This document shows positions 19,217-27,889 of a stretch of 64,000 nucleotides of DNA, one piece after another. This stretch comes from Priestia megaterium NBRC 15308 = ATCC 14581 (lineage in GTDB: Bacteria > Bacillota > Bacilli > Bacillales > Bacillaceae_H). Where the stretch lies: positions 3,156,501-3,220,500 of the forward strand of contig NZ_CP009920.1 of NCBI RefSeq assembly GCF_000832985.1, in the 5' to 3' direction. The notes below the pieces were generated by a model. It worked only from the letters and a program-made list of their open reading frames with translations, made no database searches and was not told the origin of the DNA. A program made the translations under genes and the position numbers. Numbering within the stretch: the first letter of the stretch is position 1; the number at the start of each line of letters is the position of its first letter.

Positions 19217-20140
19217 ATGCGATTTTATATCATAGATGATGACGAAGTCTTTCGTTCAATGTTAGCCGAAATTATTGAAGATAATGATCTAGGGGAGGTT
19301 ATAGGAGAAGGAGAAGACGGGATCGTGTTAAATGATCAAGTTTCTTTATTGCAGCAGATCGATATTTTATTTATTGATTTATTAATGCCGATTCAAGACG
19401 GAATCGAAACCGTGCGCAAAATAAAGGATAGTTTTAAAGGGAAAATTATTATGATGTCACAGGTAGAAACGAAAGATTTGATTGGAAAAGCCTACTCGCT
19501 TGGCATTGAATACTATATCACGAAGCCGCTTAATCGTATGGAAGTGCTCATGGTCATTCAAAAAGTAATTGAACGAATTCATGTTCAACAATCAATGGAG
19601 AAAATTCAAGAATCGTTAAATACCGTACTTAATGTAGGAAATCAGCAAAAAACGCCTTCTTTTGGTAAAAAAGAAAGCGATCCGGCAGAGGCGTGCAGGT
19701 TTCTTTTAAGAGAACTTGGGATTTTAGGGGAAAGCGGAAGTAAAGATTTGATTGAAATCATCAATTACTTGCATCAAACGGAAAAAAGCACGATGTATGA
19801 ACAGCATTTTCCTTCTCTCAAAGAAATTTTTGAGAAAATTACCGTGAGAAAGCTTGGTTCATCTTTTTCAGAAGACGTGCTGCAAAAAGAAATGAAAGCA
19901 GCTGAGCAGCGAGTAAGAAGAGCTATTTATCAGTCTTTAAATCATTTGACCTCTCTTGGCATGGTTGACTTCTTTAATCCTAAATTTGAAAATTATGCTT
20001 CTAAGTTTTTCGATTTTTCAATGGTGCATCAGCGCATGAGAGATATAGAAAAAGGCACGGGAAAAAGCAGCACTCCGAGTCGTATAAACGTAAAAAAATT
20101 TATCCAAATGCTCTATTATGAAGTTAAACAAACGCTGTAG
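19217..20140 (+). CDS. glnL: GlnL (YcbB)-type response regulator
   Basis: 307 residues: receiver domain 1-120 with acidic pocket D7-D9, phospho-acceptor D54 (FIDLLMP) and Lys in ITKPL, then the YcbB-type C-terminal DNA-binding domain (VRRAIYQSLNHLTSLGMVDFFNPKFE), which is not an OmpR or NarL output. Starts one base after the kinase stop, so co-translated. Its expected target, a TTTTGT-N4-TTTTGT box, is found just downstream. Confidence 0.88.
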   Translation: MRFYIIDDDEVFRSMLAEIIEDNDLGEVIGEGEDGIVLNDQVSLLQQIDILFIDLLMPIQDGIETVRKIKDSFKGKIIMMSQVETKDLIGKAYSLGIEYYITKPLNRMEVLMVIQKVIERIHVQQSMEKIQESLNTVLNVGNQQKTPSFGKKESDPAEACRFLLRELGILGESGSKDLIEIINYLHQTEKSTMYEQHFPSLKEIFEKITVRKLGSSFSEDVLQKEMKAAEQRVRRAIYQSLNHLTSLGMVDFFNPKFENYASKFFDFSMVHQRMRDIEKGTGKSSTPSRINVKKFIQMLYYEVKQTL

Positions 20141-20162
20141 TAAAAAAATACAGCGTTTTCAT
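20129..20162 (+). terminator. terminator after glnL
   Basis: AAACGCTGTA / TACAGCGTTT stem that includes the last codons and stop of glnL, then TTCATTTT. Confidence 0.8.
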
Positions 20163-20183
20163 TTTGTAATTTTCTAAAAACTT

Positions 20184-20219
20184 TTTTGTTAGTTTCAGTA
20201 GGTTTTTGTTAGATTTTGT
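20184..20219 (+). promoter_or_regulatory. candidate GlnL-binding direct repeats
   Basis: TTTTGT-TAGA-TTTTGT at 20204-20219, exactly the TTTTGT-N4-TTTTGT form I recall for B. subtilis GlnL, plus a second weaker pair TTTTGT-TAGT-TTCAGT at 20184-20199, 20 bases (two helical turns) upstream. About 140 bases before the symporter start. Confidence 0.68.
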
Positions 20220-20356
20220 GATGCCTATGATAATGTAATCTTATGAATAAAAGAACTACTTAATAAACAGTTCTTAATGGAATTGTATCTGTTGAATACA
20301 TTAAGTGCAAATAAACAGCTTTGAGCTGTTAGAAAAAAGAAGGAAGGTGCAAAGAT

Positions 20357-21628
20357 ATGTTCAAAAAGCTTGGATTAGCAGGACAAATTTTAATTGGTTT
20401 GATTGCAGGTATTATTGTAGGGGCTATTTTTTACGGAAATCCTAAAGCAGTTGAAGTGCTGCAGCCAATTGGAGACGTATTCATTCATTTAATTAAAATG
20501 ATCGTGGTGCCGATTGTTATATCTAGTATCATTGTGGGCGTTGCGGGTGTTGGTGATATTAAGAAGCTTGGTAAATTAGGCGGAAAAACAATTCTTTACT
20601 TTGAAATCATTACAACGGTTGCTATTGTTGTAGGCTTATTAGCAGCTAACTTGCTTCACCCTGGTACTGGTGTGGACCGCAGCGGTCTTGAAAAATCAGA
20701 TATCAGCAGCTACACATCAACGGCAGAAGCTACAGAGCAAAAAGGATTTGTAGAAACATTTGTTCACATCGTTCCAACGAATGTATTTGAGTCAATTGCT
20801 GCAGGCGACATGCTGCCAATTATTTTCTTCTCGGTCCTATTTGGACTTGGAATTGCATCAATCGGTGAAAAAGGCAAGCCGGTTTTAAGATTTTTTGAAG
20901 GCACGGCAGAAGCGATGTTTTGGGTAACGAATTTAGTTATGAAGTTTGCACCGTTTGGCGTATTTGCATTAATCGGTGTAACGGTATCAAAATTTGGACT
21001 AGCGTCTCTGATTCCGCTTAGTAAGCTTGTAATTGTTGCTTACGGCACAATGATTTTCTTTGTATTAGTTGTGCTAGGACTTGTAGCTAAATGGGCTGGC
21101 GTTAACATCTTCCACTTATTAAAAGTGCTAAAAGATGAATTGCTATTAGCATTTTCAACTGCAAGTTCAGAAACAGTATTACCGCGTATTATTGCGAAAA
21201 TGGAAAAGTTCGGATGTCCTAAAGCCATTACATCTTTTGTTATTCCGACGGGATATTCATTTAACTTAGACGGATCTACTCTTTATCAAGCGCTTGCTGC
21301 GATTTTTATCGCGCAAATGTACGGTATTGATATGAGCATCACACAGCAAATTTCACTGATATTAATTTTAATGGTTACATCTAAAGGAATTGCAGGAGTT
21401 CCGGGCGTATCGTTTGTTGTACTGCTTGCAACGCTTGGATCTGTAGGACTTCCGGTAGAAGGGCTTGCATTTATCGCTGGAATCGATCGTTTGTTAGATA
21501 TGGGACGTACAGCGGTAAACGTAATTGGAAACTCACTTGGTGCGATTGTCATTTCGAAGTGGGAAGGTCAATTTAACGATAAAGACAAGGAAGCTTATAT
21601 TAACGAAGTAACAAAAAAAGTATCGTAA
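20357..21628 (+). CDS. glutamate/C4-dicarboxylate-type proton/sodium symporter (DAACS family)
   Basis: 423 residues of the GltT/GltP/DctA family: about eight helices plus two re-entrant loops. Signatures are the serine-rich loop STASSETVLPR, SFNLDGSTLYQ, GIAGVPGVSFVVL and the substrate-binding MGRTAVNVIGNSLG near the C-terminus. The closest I recall is B. subtilis GltT, so glutamate/aspartate uptake is most likely; dicarboxylates are the alternative. The upstream GlnL-like box ties it to the adjacent two-component system. Confidence 0.9.
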   Translation: MFKKLGLAGQILIGLIAGIIVGAIFYGNPKAVEVLQPIGDVFIHLIKMIVVPIVISSIIVGVAGVGDIKKLGKLGGKTILYFEIITTVAIVVGLLAANLLHPGTGVDRSGLEKSDISSYTSTAEATEQKGFVETFVHIVPTNVFESIAAGDMLPIIFFSVLFGLGIASIGEKGKPVLRFFEGTAEAMFWVTNLVMKFAPFGVFALIGVTVSKFGLASLIPLSKLVIVAYGTMIFFVLVVLGLVAKWAGVNIFHLLKVLKDELLLAFSTASSETVLPRIIAKMEKFGCPKAITSFVIPTGYSFNLDGSTLYQALAAIFIAQMYGIDMSITQQISLILILMVTSKGIAGVPGVSFVVLLATLGSVGLPVEGLAFIAGIDRLLDMGRTAVNVIGNSLGAIVISKWEGQFNDKDKEAYINEVTKKVS

Positions 21629-21634
21629 CAACAA

Positions 21635-21888
21635 AGAGTCTGGGACAAAAACATTGTAGTTGAAGAAAGATCCGAATGATTATTCGTTCGGATTTTTTTA
21701 TATTGATGTAGATTTTATCTGTGCAGTTGCTTCTAGTTGTTGATTGGAGAACAAGGCGAAGATTCCCGCGGAAAGCGAAATTTTGTATGGAAATCAAAGC
21801 CCGTGCAACAAGTGGTCCATATCAGCTCATTTATCCAATTTATCCGGCTTTAGATGGGATTTATTTAGTTATGTCTTAATCTTTTTTC
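21635..21888 (+). repeat. dispersed foldback repeat, copy C (core shortened)
   Basis: Left end GAGTCTGGGACAAAAAC just after the symporter stop, terminator-like hairpin (GATCCGAATGATTA / TAT-TCGTTCGGATT with T7), a core reduced to GTTGATTGGAGAACAAGGCG ... GGAAATCAA by internal deletion, right end ATGTCTTAATCTTTTTTC. Confidence 0.85.
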
Positions 21889-21964
21889 GGTTGAATTTGC
21901 TTTGGGAAATTGGGAATAGTAACTAAAGATGAAAAACAAATGATTGATACAAGGAGGTCTCAAC

Positions 21965-22144
21965 ATGGGAAGAGCAAATAATCACAAATCATCACATAAC
22001 AACAAAGGGTCACTGCCTCAAACACCAAAAGAGTTAAAAATTGCTCCAGATCAAGCAAATGAAGAATTTTCACGTGAATTAGCGCAGCATCATGATGCTA
22101 AAGCGAAACAGGACTTAATTTTGAAACAGCAAAAAGAAAAGTAA
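21965..22144 (+). CDS. YfhD-like small hydrophilic protein
   Basis: 59 residues starting MGRANNHKSSHNNKGSLPQ, then PKELKIAPDQANEEFSRELA and a charged tail. Strong AAGGAGG precedes the ATG at 21965. The N-terminal MGR-x-N/H-HK block, the LPQTPK motif and the acidic C-terminal half fit my memory of the YfhD family, found in spore formers. No role can be deduced. It lies between two copies of the dispersed repeat. Confidence 0.72.
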   Translation: MGRANNHKSSHNNKGSLPQTPKELKIAPDQANEEFSRELAQHHDAKAKQDLILKQQKEK

Positions 22145-22149
22145 AAGAA

Positions 22150-22480
22150 AAAGAGCTTGGACAAAAGTGTTTTAATCGAAGGAAAATCCGAACGATGAAT
22201 GGAGAACCCAACTCGTTCGGATTTTTTCATTGTGATTGTGAACGTAGTTTTCGTTTATGTAGTTGCTTCTAGTGGTTGATTGAAGGGCAAGACGAAGACT
22301 CCTGCGGGAAAAGCGGAATAGGTGAGACCCCCCAGGAGCGTACGCGACGAGGAGGCTCAGCGCCCGCCCGCGGAAAGCGAAGTCTTGCACGGAAATCAAC
22401 TGCCGAGTAACAAGCGATTCATACTAGCTCATTTATTCGTCTGTAAATTGGATTGACTTAGGTATGTCTCAACCTCTTTT
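22150..22480 (+). repeat. dispersed foldback repeat, copy D
   Basis: Left end AAGAGCTTGGACAAAAG six bases after the small gene's stop, hairpin AAAATCCGAACGATGAAT ... CTCGTTCGGATTTTTT, full-length core 22277-22400, right end TATGTCTCAACCTCTTTT. Confidence 0.88.
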
Positions 22481-22574
22481 ATACATATCTAAAGATAAAA
22501 ATTCCTAAGTAACCATTTTGTAACATTATTTAATCATAGCGTAATAGTTTTTGAGGCTTTTTTCATTATAATTA

Positions 22575-22621
22575 AACCGAACATATTGAAAAATAAGTTC
22601 ATAGAAACGTAACGTTCGGTT
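22575..22621. promoter_or_regulatory. spaced inverted repeat before the NlpC/P60 gene
   Basis: AACCGAAC (22575-22582) and GTTCGGTT (22614-22621), separated by 31 bases, just upstream of the ribosome site GGAGG. Could be a leader hairpin or operator half-sites; no known regulator matches. Confidence 0.4.
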
Positions 22622-22639
22622 ACATAATGGAGGAGAAAA

Positions 22640-23104
22640 ATGAAAAAAGCCATCATTGGGTCTATAACGGCAGCGGCAGTCTTATTTAGCGGAGCCAGTC
22701 CGTTTATTGCACCTGCTCAAACAGTAGAAGCAGCGTCATATTCATACAAGGACACGGCTATTGCTACTGGTAAGAAATTAATGGGTGTTCCTTATAAATG
22801 GGGAGGCACAACAACAAAAGGTTTTGACTGCTCGGGATTTATTCAATACATTTTCAAAAAAGCTGGAAAAACACTTCCGCGCACAACGGAACAAATGTAT
22901 CGAGTAGGGACAAGCGTTTCAAAAGCAAAGCTTCAAAAAGGAGATTTAGTTTTCTTTCAAACGTATAAAAAAGGTCCTTCACATGTAGGCGTGTACTTAG
23001 GAAATAATCAGTTTCTTCAAGCTTCTACATCTAAAGGCGTGACGATTACATCTCTTAGCAACAGCTACTGGAAAGCACGTTATATTGGTGCAAAACGGAT
23101 TTAA
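22640..23104 (+). CDS. secreted NlpC/P60 endopeptidase
   Basis: 154 residues: signal peptide with likely cleavage after VEA (about residue 32), then a single NlpC/P60 domain that cuts gamma-D-Glu-diamino-acid bonds in wall peptides. Catalytic Cys in GFDCSGF and His in SHVGVYLG; the third polar residue is Gln (FLQAS) rather than the more common His. No LysM, SH3 or other wall-binding domain, so it is a minimal secreted enzyme. GGAGGAG before the ATG; single-gene unit. Confidence 0.92.
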   Translation: MKKAIIGSITAAAVLFSGASPFIAPAQTVEAASYSYKDTAIATGKKLMGVPYKWGGTTTKGFDCSGFIQYIFKKAGKTLPRTTEQMYRVGTSVSKAKLQKGDLVFFQTYKKGPSHVGVYLGNNQFLQASTSKGVTITSLSNSYWKARYIGAKRI

Positions 23105-23124
23105 CCATCCGTCATTTTTTTGGA

Positions 23125-23157
23125 AAACAACACTACGTTATGTAGTGTTGTTTTTGT
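23125..23157 (+). terminator. terminator after the NlpC/P60 gene
   Basis: AACAACACTAC / GTAGTGTTGTT perfect stem followed by TTTG. Confidence 0.88.
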
Positions 23158-23177
23158 TTGCATATACATAACATATT

Positions 23178-23185
23178 GCCGATAT
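23178..23185 (+). promoter_or_regulatory. SigD-like -10 element before the amidase gene
   Basis: GCCGATAT, exact SigD -10 consensus, but the -35 at 15 bases spacing (TGCA) matches poorly. 115 bases before the amidase start. Confidence 0.3.
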
Positions 23186-23299
23186 TATTTTTAACGTTTT
23201 ATACAAAAAAATCCATATTCTATGAGATAATAACGTTAACACATTTTGTACTTTAACATAAGGAATATCCCACTCTATTCGAAAGTCTGGTGAGCGAAG

Positions 23300-24175
23300 A
23301 TGAAGCGCTTAGTATGGAGTTATGGAATAGGTATTGTTGCAATAGTAGCAGTACTCTCATTTTTCTTTATGATGAAAGGTCAAACAGAGAAAGCCGTCGT
23401 TAGCGGAAATGTACCAAAAGCTCATGCGCAGGGAGAAAGAGTGAAGCAGCCGATCTCACAGTTCCAAGCAGTACAGCCTCATGAAGCAGGTAATGAAGTG
23501 AAAAATGTAAAAAACAACATGCCTGAAAAAGCGGATCCTCCTTCTTTTTTAGTCTACATTGACCCTGGTCATCAATCTCAAGCTAACCTGGAGAAAGAGC
23601 CAATCGGACCGGGATCAGCAGAAACAAAAATAAAGGTTTCCGGAGGCACATCAGGCGTAGTGACCAAGAAGCCGGAATACAAGCTGACGTTGGAAGCTTC
23701 TATGATATTAAAACAGCTGCTCGAAGAAAAAGGAATAACCGTAAAGCTTACTCGAAGTTCTGATAATGTAGATATCAGCAACCGGGAACGAGCGGAGCTT
23801 GCGAATAATTCAAAAGCTGATCTGCACGTACGTATCCATGCAGATGGTTCTGAAAATACTTCTGTAAAAGGATTTTCTGTGCTCACTCCTACAGAAGATA
23901 ATTCCTATACGAAGTCTATTTACCAAAGCAGTTTACAGGCATCTCAAGCTATTCTGACAGAGGTGAAAAAAGATCAGTTTGTCGAAGTGGACGGCATTCG
24001 CTATCGCAGTGATCTTTCAGGATTTAACTGGTCGACTGTACCCGTAACGCTAGTTGAACTGGGGTATATGACGAATCCAGAAGAAGACCGGAACCTGTCT
24101 GATCAGGCTTACCTTACAAAGCTGATGAATCATGTTGCAGACGGTATCGTGGCATATGAAGAATTGAAAAAATAA
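23300..24175 (+). CDS. N-acetylmuramoyl-L-alanine amidase (amidase_3)
   Basis: 291 residues: one N-terminal membrane anchor or uncleaved signal (about 7-26), a low-complexity linker to ~75, then an amidase_3 zinc domain. Zinc and catalytic residues visible: His in YIDPGHQ, Glu in KLTLEASMILKQ, His in VRIHADG and Glu in LVELGYMTNPEED. It cleaves the bond between muramic acid and the stem peptide. It lies directly before a SpoIID/LytB-like gene, the pairing seen between LytC and its enhancer LytB in B. subtilis. Confidence 0.92.
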   Translation: MKRLVWSYGIGIVAIVAVLSFFFMMKGQTEKAVVSGNVPKAHAQGERVKQPISQFQAVQPHEAGNEVKNVKNNMPEKADPPSFLVYIDPGHQSQANLEKEPIGPGSAETKIKVSGGTSGVVTKKPEYKLTLEASMILKQLLEEKGITVKLTRSSDNVDISNRERAELANNSKADLHVRIHADGSENTSVKGFSVLTPTEDNSYTKSIYQSSLQASQAILTEVKKDQFVEVDGIRYRSDLSGFNWSTVPVTLVELGYMTNPEEDRNLSDQAYLTKLMNHVADGIVAYEELKK

Positions 24176-24192
24176 AGGGTGAAAAGACCTAT

Positions 24193-24238
24193 AAAAACGT
24201 GTGACTAAATCATTTGATTTATGTCACACGTTTTTTTG
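24193..24238 (+). terminator. terminator after the amidase gene
   Basis: AAAAACGTGTGAC / GTCACACGTTTTT stem with a long loop and T run. Confidence 0.85.
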
Positions 24239-24313
24239 TCGTTCATATGATATAAAGAAGCGTTTTTTCGACAAAAAAATGGACGAGCAGAAAAGAAAAC
24301 TAGGTAAAATGCT

Positions 24314-24340
24314 TTAATTTTTATAGAACTGTGTCGATAT
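24314..24340 (+). promoter_or_regulatory. candidate SigD promoter of the SpoIID/LytB-like gene
   Basis: TTAA (24314-24317), 15-base spacer, GTCGATAT (24333-24340). The -10 is identical to that of hag in this window; the -35 matches TAAA at three of four bases. Confidence 0.45.
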
Positions 24341-24391
24341 AACGAGTGATATTAAAATGCGTTAGGCAGTATATGAAAATGGGGGAACAAG

Positions 24392-27300
24392 ATGAGAAAG
24401 TTAACGGCATTTGCTTTAGTACTAAGCGTACTGCTGTTTCAATTCACGCCGCTTGCTAGCGTGAAAGCTGAAACGGTAGAACCAGTTGTGTCTGTAAAAT
24501 TAGTAAACTATTTAGGAGATCATCATGCAATTACAATTAAGCCGTCTTATTTATACACTATTAAAAACTCGGATTTGGTCTTAAATGCAAATACAGAGTA
24601 TACGGTAACAGCAACAACTCAAGGTGTCACTTTAAAACAAGGAAGCACTGTCTTAGGTGAATTTACAAGCTTTGAAATTACACCGTCTCTTTATAAAAAT
24701 CCCGTATCTATTAACGGCAGACAGTACTTAGGGGACGTTGCGTTTACAAATGAAAAAGGAACGTACGTCAGACCTGTTAATACGCTCCCGATTGAAGACT
24801 ATTTAAAAGGCGTTGTGCCAAATGAAGTCTATACATCTTGGAATCTGCAAGCCTTAAAAACTCAGGCGGTAGCAGCAAGAACATACGCAATGAGCTATGC
24901 AGGAAAAGTAATCAATGACACGGTAAGCTATCAAGTGTACGGTGGCTATACGTGGTACGACAGTACAAACCAAGCAGTAGATCAGACATTCGGACAAGTA
25001 GTCACCTACAACAATAAATTAATCAACGCCGTGTTCTCATCAAGCAACGGCGGAAGAACCGAATCAAACAGCAACGCTTGGGGAGGAACTCAGCTTTCTT
25101 ATTTCCCGGTGAAAGAAGATCCATACGATAAGCAGACACCGTGGACGTTAGCTATTCAAAAAACGCAAATTGATTTAACAGGAAAAGATTTAGCTAACTA
25201 TAGCGCTTGGTGGAATACGGTTTCTGAAAAAGATAAAACCGTTACGGATAATTTGAAGTCATGGTTAGTAGCCAATAAGCATCCTGGTAAAACCATTAAA
25301 ATTACGTCTATTCCAAAGGTGAGCTTTTATGCTCCTTCATCAGGAGGCCGTGTGACGAAAGGTGCAATTACAGTGGACTACCTCGTTAAAGGAGATGTAG
25401 ACAGTTCGCAAAAACTAGTGGTTCATCATTTGGAATTAAAGGATTTAACATCGACGAAGCTAAAATCGATGTTAAACAGCCGTGCGATGCTTAGTCTGCT
25501 TGTAACGGAAACAAATGAAACAAGCACATCAACAACTTTTAATGGTAAAGGAAATGGACACGGTGTTGGAATGAGTCAATACGGTGCTCAAAAAATGGCA
25601 AGCATAGGAAAAGACTATCGTGAAATTTTAGATTTTTATTATCCAACCACTACTCTTTTAAGTTTTTATACAACTAAATATCCGCGAAAAGAGCAGGAGC
25701 AAGAAGCACCAAAAGATACGGTTGCGCCTGATGCACCTTCAGTTAATGCACTAGGAGACAATCAAACATCGCTTACGGGCGTGACAGAACCAAATGCTTC
25801 TGTTATTGCAAAAGTGGAAAATGAAGTAATTGGAACAGGTCTTGCTGACGAAGCTGGAAAATTTGCAATTACGATTGCCAAGCAGCCAGCAGATACAAAA
25901 GTATCGGTAACGTCTAAAGATGCAGCTGAAAATGAAAGCACGGCCACAGTAGTGACCGTAACCGATCAAACGCCGCCTTCTGTTCCAATTGTAAATGAAG
26001 TAAGTGACCAAGATACGACCGTAACAGGCGTAACAGAAGCAAACGCCGCCGTGACGGTAAAAGCAGGCGATGCAACGTTCTCTGCAGTAGCGGATGGTAA
26101 CGGTACATTTACTGTTTCAATTCCAGTACAAATAGGTGGAACAACAATAGCGGTAAGTGCAAAAGATAAAGCAGGAAACGAAAGTCAAGCTCCTTCTTTT
26201 GCGGTTAAATCTACGTTAAAAGCACCGCTTGCACCAAAAGTAAATGCAGTAAGTGATCAAGACACAATGATCAAAGGAACGGCTGAAGCAAATGCGACGG
26301 TTATCATTAAAAACGGAAGTCTTCAGCTTGCAGCAGGCAATGCAGATGCCAAAGGAAATTACAGCATCTCAATTGCAAAACAAAAAGCAGGAAGCACGCT
26401 GTCTGTAACGGCTCAAAATGCAGGGGGAACAAGTTCAGCCACTGCGGTAACCGTACAGGATAAAACGGCACCAGCTGCGCCAAAAGTAAACGCAGTAAGT
26501 GATCAAGATACAAAAGTTACAGGTACAGCAGAAGCAAATGCGACGGTTACTGTAAAAGTGGGAACAACAACTGTGGGAACGACTAAAGCAGGTGCAAACG
26601 GAGCGTTTTCTGTTGCCATTTCTCTGCAAAAAGCGAATACAAAGCTAAGCGTACAAGCAAAAGATGTAGCAGGAAATAGCAGTACTGTATCGACTATAAC
26701 CGTTACAGCAAAGCAAAAAGCTCCGGTAAAACCGACAGTTAATGAAGTGAGTGATCGAAGTACAGCCGTTACGGGTACAGCAGAAGCAAACGCGACGGTT
26801 ATCATTAAAAACGGAAGTCTTCAGCTTGCAGCTGGTAAAGCGGATGCTAAAGGAACATACAGCATCTCGATTGCAAAACAAAAAGCAGGAAGCAAACTGT
26901 CTGTAACGGCTGGAAACACAGCGGGGGTAAGTCCAGCTGTAACCGTAATCGTGCAGGATAAAACAGCACCCGTTACACCAAAAGTAAACGCTGTAAGCAA
27001 TCAAGATACAGTCGTAATAGGAAGCACAGAAGCGGGCGCAGAAGTGCATGTGAAAATTGACAAAAAAGTAATTGGCAAAGGAAATGCAAAATCGGATGGA
27101 ACGTTCAGCATCACCATTCCAAAGCAGCCTGCTGCTACAAAATTAGCTGTTATTGCAAAAGATGCAGCCAATAACTACAGCTCCAATGCGTTTGTAACAG
27201 TTAGTGCCGCGCAGACAAAACCAGCACTTCCAACCGTTAATACGCTTACTGAAAAAAGTACAGCGGTAACGGGAACAGGAGAAAAAAATGCGTCTATTTA

Positions 27301-27706
27301 TATTAAAGTAGGCGGAAAAATTATTGCGAGTGGAAAAATTGATGGAAACGGCAAGTTCAGCGTGAAAATTCCTGCTCAAAAAGCAGGAACAGAAGTAACG
27401 GCCGTGCTGCAAAATAAAGTAGGGTACAGCCCGTATAAAATTGTAAAAGTGCAAGACACAACCCCGCCGGCACCTCCGGCAGTGAATGCCGTTACGTCTT
27501 TGTCCACCTTTATCTCTGGAAAAACGGAAGCGAATGCCGTGGTTACGATTAAAAGTGGTACAAAGCTGATCGCATCGGGCAAAGCAGATAGCAAAGGACA
27601 GTTTAAAGTCACTATTCCAAAACAAAAAGCAGGCGTAAAGCTGGCTGTGACGGCAAAAGATGCCGCTGGAAATACAAGTTCAGCAGTCAATATAAACGTT
27701 AAATAA
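24392..27706 (+). CDS. SpoIID/LytB-domain wall protein with eight Ig-like (Big_6-type) repeats
   Basis: 1104 residues. Signal peptide (1-26), SpoIID/LytB-like domain to about residue 430, then eight ~83-residue repeats. The SpoIID part shows the LPIEDYLKGVVPNEV segment with the expected catalytic Glu, the QAVAARTYA helix and GHGVGMSQYGAQ. Each repeat opens with a Pro-rich P-x-V-N-x-(V/L) strand and a T-x-V-x-G turn (KVNAVSDQDTKVTGTAEANA). SpoIID relatives are lytic transglycosylases or amidase enhancers; the repeats probably form a stalk in the wall. Repeats 3 and 5 are close to identical in DNA over ~60 bases, a sign of recent exchange. No sortase motif. Confidence 0.92.
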   Translation: MRKLTAFALVLSVLLFQFTPLASVKAETVEPVVSVKLVNYLGDHHAITIKPSYLYTIKNSDLVLNANTEYTVTATTQGVTLKQGSTVLGEFTSFEITPSLYKNPVSINGRQYLGDVAFTNEKGTYVRPVNTLPIEDYLKGVVPNEVYTSWNLQALKTQAVAARTYAMSYAGKVINDTVSYQVYGGYTWYDSTNQAVDQTFGQVVTYNNKLINAVFSSSNGGRTESNSNAWGGTQLSYFPVKEDPYDKQTPWTLAIQKTQIDLTGKDLANYSAWWNTVSEKDKTVTDNLKSWLVANKHPGKTIKITSIPKVSFYAPSSGGRVTKGAITVDYLVKGDVDSSQKLVVHHLELKDLTSTKLKSMLNSRAMLSLLVTETNETSTSTTFNGKGNGHGVGMSQYGAQKMASIGKDYREILDFYYPTTTLLSFYTTKYPRKEQEQEAPKDTVAPDAPSVNALGDNQTSLTGVTEPNASVIAKVENEVIGTGLADEAGKFAITIAKQPADTKVSVTSKDAAENESTATVVTVTDQTPPSVPIVNEVSDQDTTVTGVTEANAAVTVKAGDATFSAVADGNGTFTVSIPVQIGGTTIAVSAKDKAGNESQAPSFAVKSTLKAPLAPKVNAVSDQDTMIKGTAEANATVIIKNGSLQLAAGNADAKGNYSISIAKQKAGSTLSVTAQNAGGTSSATAVTVQDKTAPAAPKVNAVSDQDTKVTGTAEANATVTVKVGTTTVGTTKAGANGAFSVAISLQKANTKLSVQAKDVAGNSSTVSTITVTAKQKAPVKPTVNEVSDRSTAVTGTAEANATVIIKNGSLQLAAGKADAKGTYSISIAKQKAGSKLSVTAGNTAGVSPAVTVIVQDKTAPVTPKVNAVSNQDTVVIGSTEAGAEVHVKIDKKVIGKGNAKSDGTFSITIPKQPAATKLAVIAKDAANNYSSNAFVTVSAAQTKPALPTVNTLTEKSTAVTGTGEKNASIYIKVGGKIIASGKIDGNGKFSVKIPAQKAGTEVTAVLQNKVGYSPYKIVKVQDTTPPAPPAVNAVTSLSTFISGKTEANAVVTIKSGTKLIASGKADSKGQFKVTIPKQKAGVKLAVTAKDAAGNTSSAVNINVK

Positions 27707-27710
27707 AAAC

Positions 27711-27744
27711 AAAAAAGAATTCTCTGCGGAGGATTCTTTTTTTA
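27711..27744 (+). terminator. terminator after the SpoIID/LytB-like gene
   Basis: AAAAAAGAAT-TCTC / GAGG-ATTCTTTTTTT hairpin just behind the stop. Confidence 0.85.
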
Positions 27745-27766
27745 GGGATTTTTAAGTGGGATAGAA

Positions 27767-27830
27767 GGTTACTAAAAAGTTACCTTAGAACTTTGAAGTG
27801 CCTAACTTACTTTAAAGTGGGTTCTATCTT
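27767..27830 (+). promoter_or_regulatory. candidate HxlR-type operator region before the YvgN-type gene
   Basis: GGTTACTAAAAAGTTACC (27767-27784), followed by AAGTTA / TAACTT dyad halves and TACTTTAAA. The first block differs from the one in the glcU promoter by one spacer base and small changes. Confidence 0.45.
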
Positions 27831-27889
27831 TTTCTTTTTTTCTGTTTCATAATAACAAATGTAAAGAAATTAGCAGGGGGTTTTTTATA

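Noticed and set aside
25751-27690. Many antisense frames within the Ig-like repeats.
   Set aside because: By-products of biased codon use in a repetitive gene; compositions are implausible for proteins.
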